A stretch of DNA of 6,547 bases from JAJPXI01 sp045602885. GTDB lineage: Bacteria; Bacillota; Clostridia; Oscillospirales; Oscillospiraceae. The position numbers and the translations under genes are program-made. Each line of letters starts with the position of its first letter. The first letter of the stretch is position 1. Where the stretch lies: positions 1 through 6,547 of the forward strand of contig JAZSCJ010000142.1 in assembly GCA_045602885.1 (NCBI GenBank), written 5' to 3'. Under the pieces are notes generated by a model. That model was given only the letters and a program-made list of their open reading frames with translations. It did not search any database and was not told the DNA's origin. Shown piece by piece: positions 5,923 through 6,547 of this stretch.

Positions 5923-5949
5923 ATCCCCTGCCCGAAACGGGCAGGGGAT
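5923..5949 (-). other. Strong stem-loop between thiolase and cyclase genes
   Basis: A perfect 12-bp, mostly G/C stem (5923-5934 with 5938-5949) closes a 3-base loop. On the minus strand the 3' arm is followed by GAAGTGAATTC, with no U-tract; the T-richer flank is on the plus-strand side. It could end or slow transcription from the thiolase before the putative cyclase promoter, or protect the thiolase mRNA 3' end. Confidence 0.65.
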
Positions 5950-5969
5950 TTCGTGTTTCATCCGTTATG

Positions 5970-5984
5970 GGCGGTAAAACCGCC
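5970..5984 (-). other. Small stem-loop directly after the thiolase stop codon
   Basis: GGCGGT (5970-5975) pairs with ACCGCC (5979-5984) around a 3-base loop, 2 nt after the thiolase stop. With the larger stem-loop about 20 bases further on it forms a tandem pair of hairpins in the thiolase 3' region. Confidence 0.45.
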
Positions 5985-5986
5985 GA

Positions 5987-6547
5987 TTAGTCAACCAGCT
6001 CGATGATATCGGCCGTGCCCATACCACCGGCAATGCACAGAGAAGCCAGACCATACTTGGTGCCGCGCTTCTTCATCTCGTGCATCAGGGTAACCAGAAT
6101 ACGGCAACCGGAGGAGCCGACGGGGTGGCCCAGAGCGATTGCGCCGCCATTGACATTGATAATGTCCATGCGATCGGTGATGCCCAGCTCGCGGATACAG
6201 CCCAGGGACTGAGCGGCAAAGGCTTCGTTGAGCTCGATCAAGCCAATCTGATCCATGGTCATGTCGGCCTTCTCCAGCACCTTGCGGACTGCGGGGACGG
6301 GGCCAAGGCCCATCACACGAGGATCCACACCGGCGCTGGCGTGTGCCACAAAGCGAGCCATGGGCTTCAGACCCAGCTTGGCAGCCTTCTCAGCGGTCAT
6401 GATCAGCATGGCGCTGGCGCCGTCGTTGCGGCCGGAGGCGTTGCCTGCGGTCACGCTGCCGCCTTCCTTCTTGAAGGCAGGCTTGAGCTTTGCCAGCTTC
6501 TCGGGGGTGGTCTCACGGGGATGCTCGTCGGTATCGAACACGATGGG
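5987..6547 (-). CDS. Thiolase (acetyl-CoA acetyltransferase-like), C-terminal part
   Basis: The reading frame runs off the window edge, so only the last 186 codons are seen; a full thiolase is about 390-400 residues. The visible part opens PIVFDTDEHPRETTPEKLAK and has the C-terminal thiolase blocks in order: NASGRNDGA, IELNEAFAAQ, NVNGGAIALGHPVGSSGCR and SLCIAGGMGTA. The GHP histidine (codon 6125-6127) and the late catalytic cysteine (codon 6035-6037) are present. The nucleophilic cysteine of the N-terminal half lies outside. The enzyme condenses two acetyl-CoA to acetoacetyl-CoA or cleaves 3-oxoacyl-CoA. Beside a CoA-transferase, cleavage of an activated 3-oxoacid or butyrate synthesis are both sensible. 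Acetoacetyl-CoA is the likeliest substrate, but a longer 3-oxoacyl-CoA is not excluded. The GTG at 6539-6541 is an internal valine, not a start. Confidence 0.93.
   Translation of the reverse strand, partial: PIVFDTDEHPRETTPEKLAKLKPAFKKEGGSVTAGNASGRNDGASAMLIMTAEKAAKLGLKPMARFVAHASAGVDPRVMGLGPVPAVRKVLEKADMTMDQIGLIELNEAFAAQSLGCIRELGITDRMDIINVNGGAIALGHPVGSSGCRILVTLMHEMKKRGTKYGLASLCIAGGMGTADIIELVD

Overview
The window comes from an anaerobic, fairly GC-rich (mid-50s % by eye) member of the Firmicutes. The class Clostridia, probably the Oscillospirales (Flavonifractor/Intestinimonas-like gut fermenters), fits best. This rests on strong AGGAGG-type ribosome binding sites, CtfA/CtfB-like CoA-transferase subunits, an acetyl-CoA acetyltransferase-like thiolase and sigma-A style promoters. 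The lineage is inferred from protein style only. All six genes lie on the minus strand, so transcription runs from high to low coordinates.

The right-hand part (about 6547 to 1990) is a metabolic gene set. In transcription order it holds the C-terminal part of a thiolase (5' end outside the window), a cyclase-family metal hydrolase with an intact HxGTHxDxPxH motif, subunits A and B of a family I 3-oxoacid CoA-transferase, and a sodium:solute symporter. The two CoA-transferase genes are 3 bases apart and translationally coupled. Three of the four spacers along this set carry a perfect GC-rich stem-loop without a clear U-tail; the CoA-transferase A/B junction carries none. A plausible promoter lies in front of the cyclase gene, so transcription may restart there. 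A 13-bp stem-loop terminator after the symporter closes the unit.

As a working model, the symporter imports an organic acid or cyclic compound and the cyclase-family hydrolase opens an amide, lactone or carbon ring. The CoA-transferase activates the resulting 3-oxoacid with CoA taken from acetyl- or butyryl-CoA, and the thiolase cleaves the 3-oxoacyl-CoA to acetyl-CoA. The CoA-transferase and thiolase steps follow from well-known families; the substrate is not determined by the sequence.

The left-hand part (1882 to 23) is a separate transcription unit. A very good promoter (TTGAAG, 17 bp, TATAAT with an extended -10 TG) drives one gene for a 574-residue cytoplasmic protein built almost entirely of 36-residue Sel1-type repeats. 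It has no visible functional link to the metabolic genes. No RNA genes, mobile elements, CRISPR arrays or attachment sites were seen. The largest non-coding stretch (1748-1989) holds the terminator, promoter and leader listed below.
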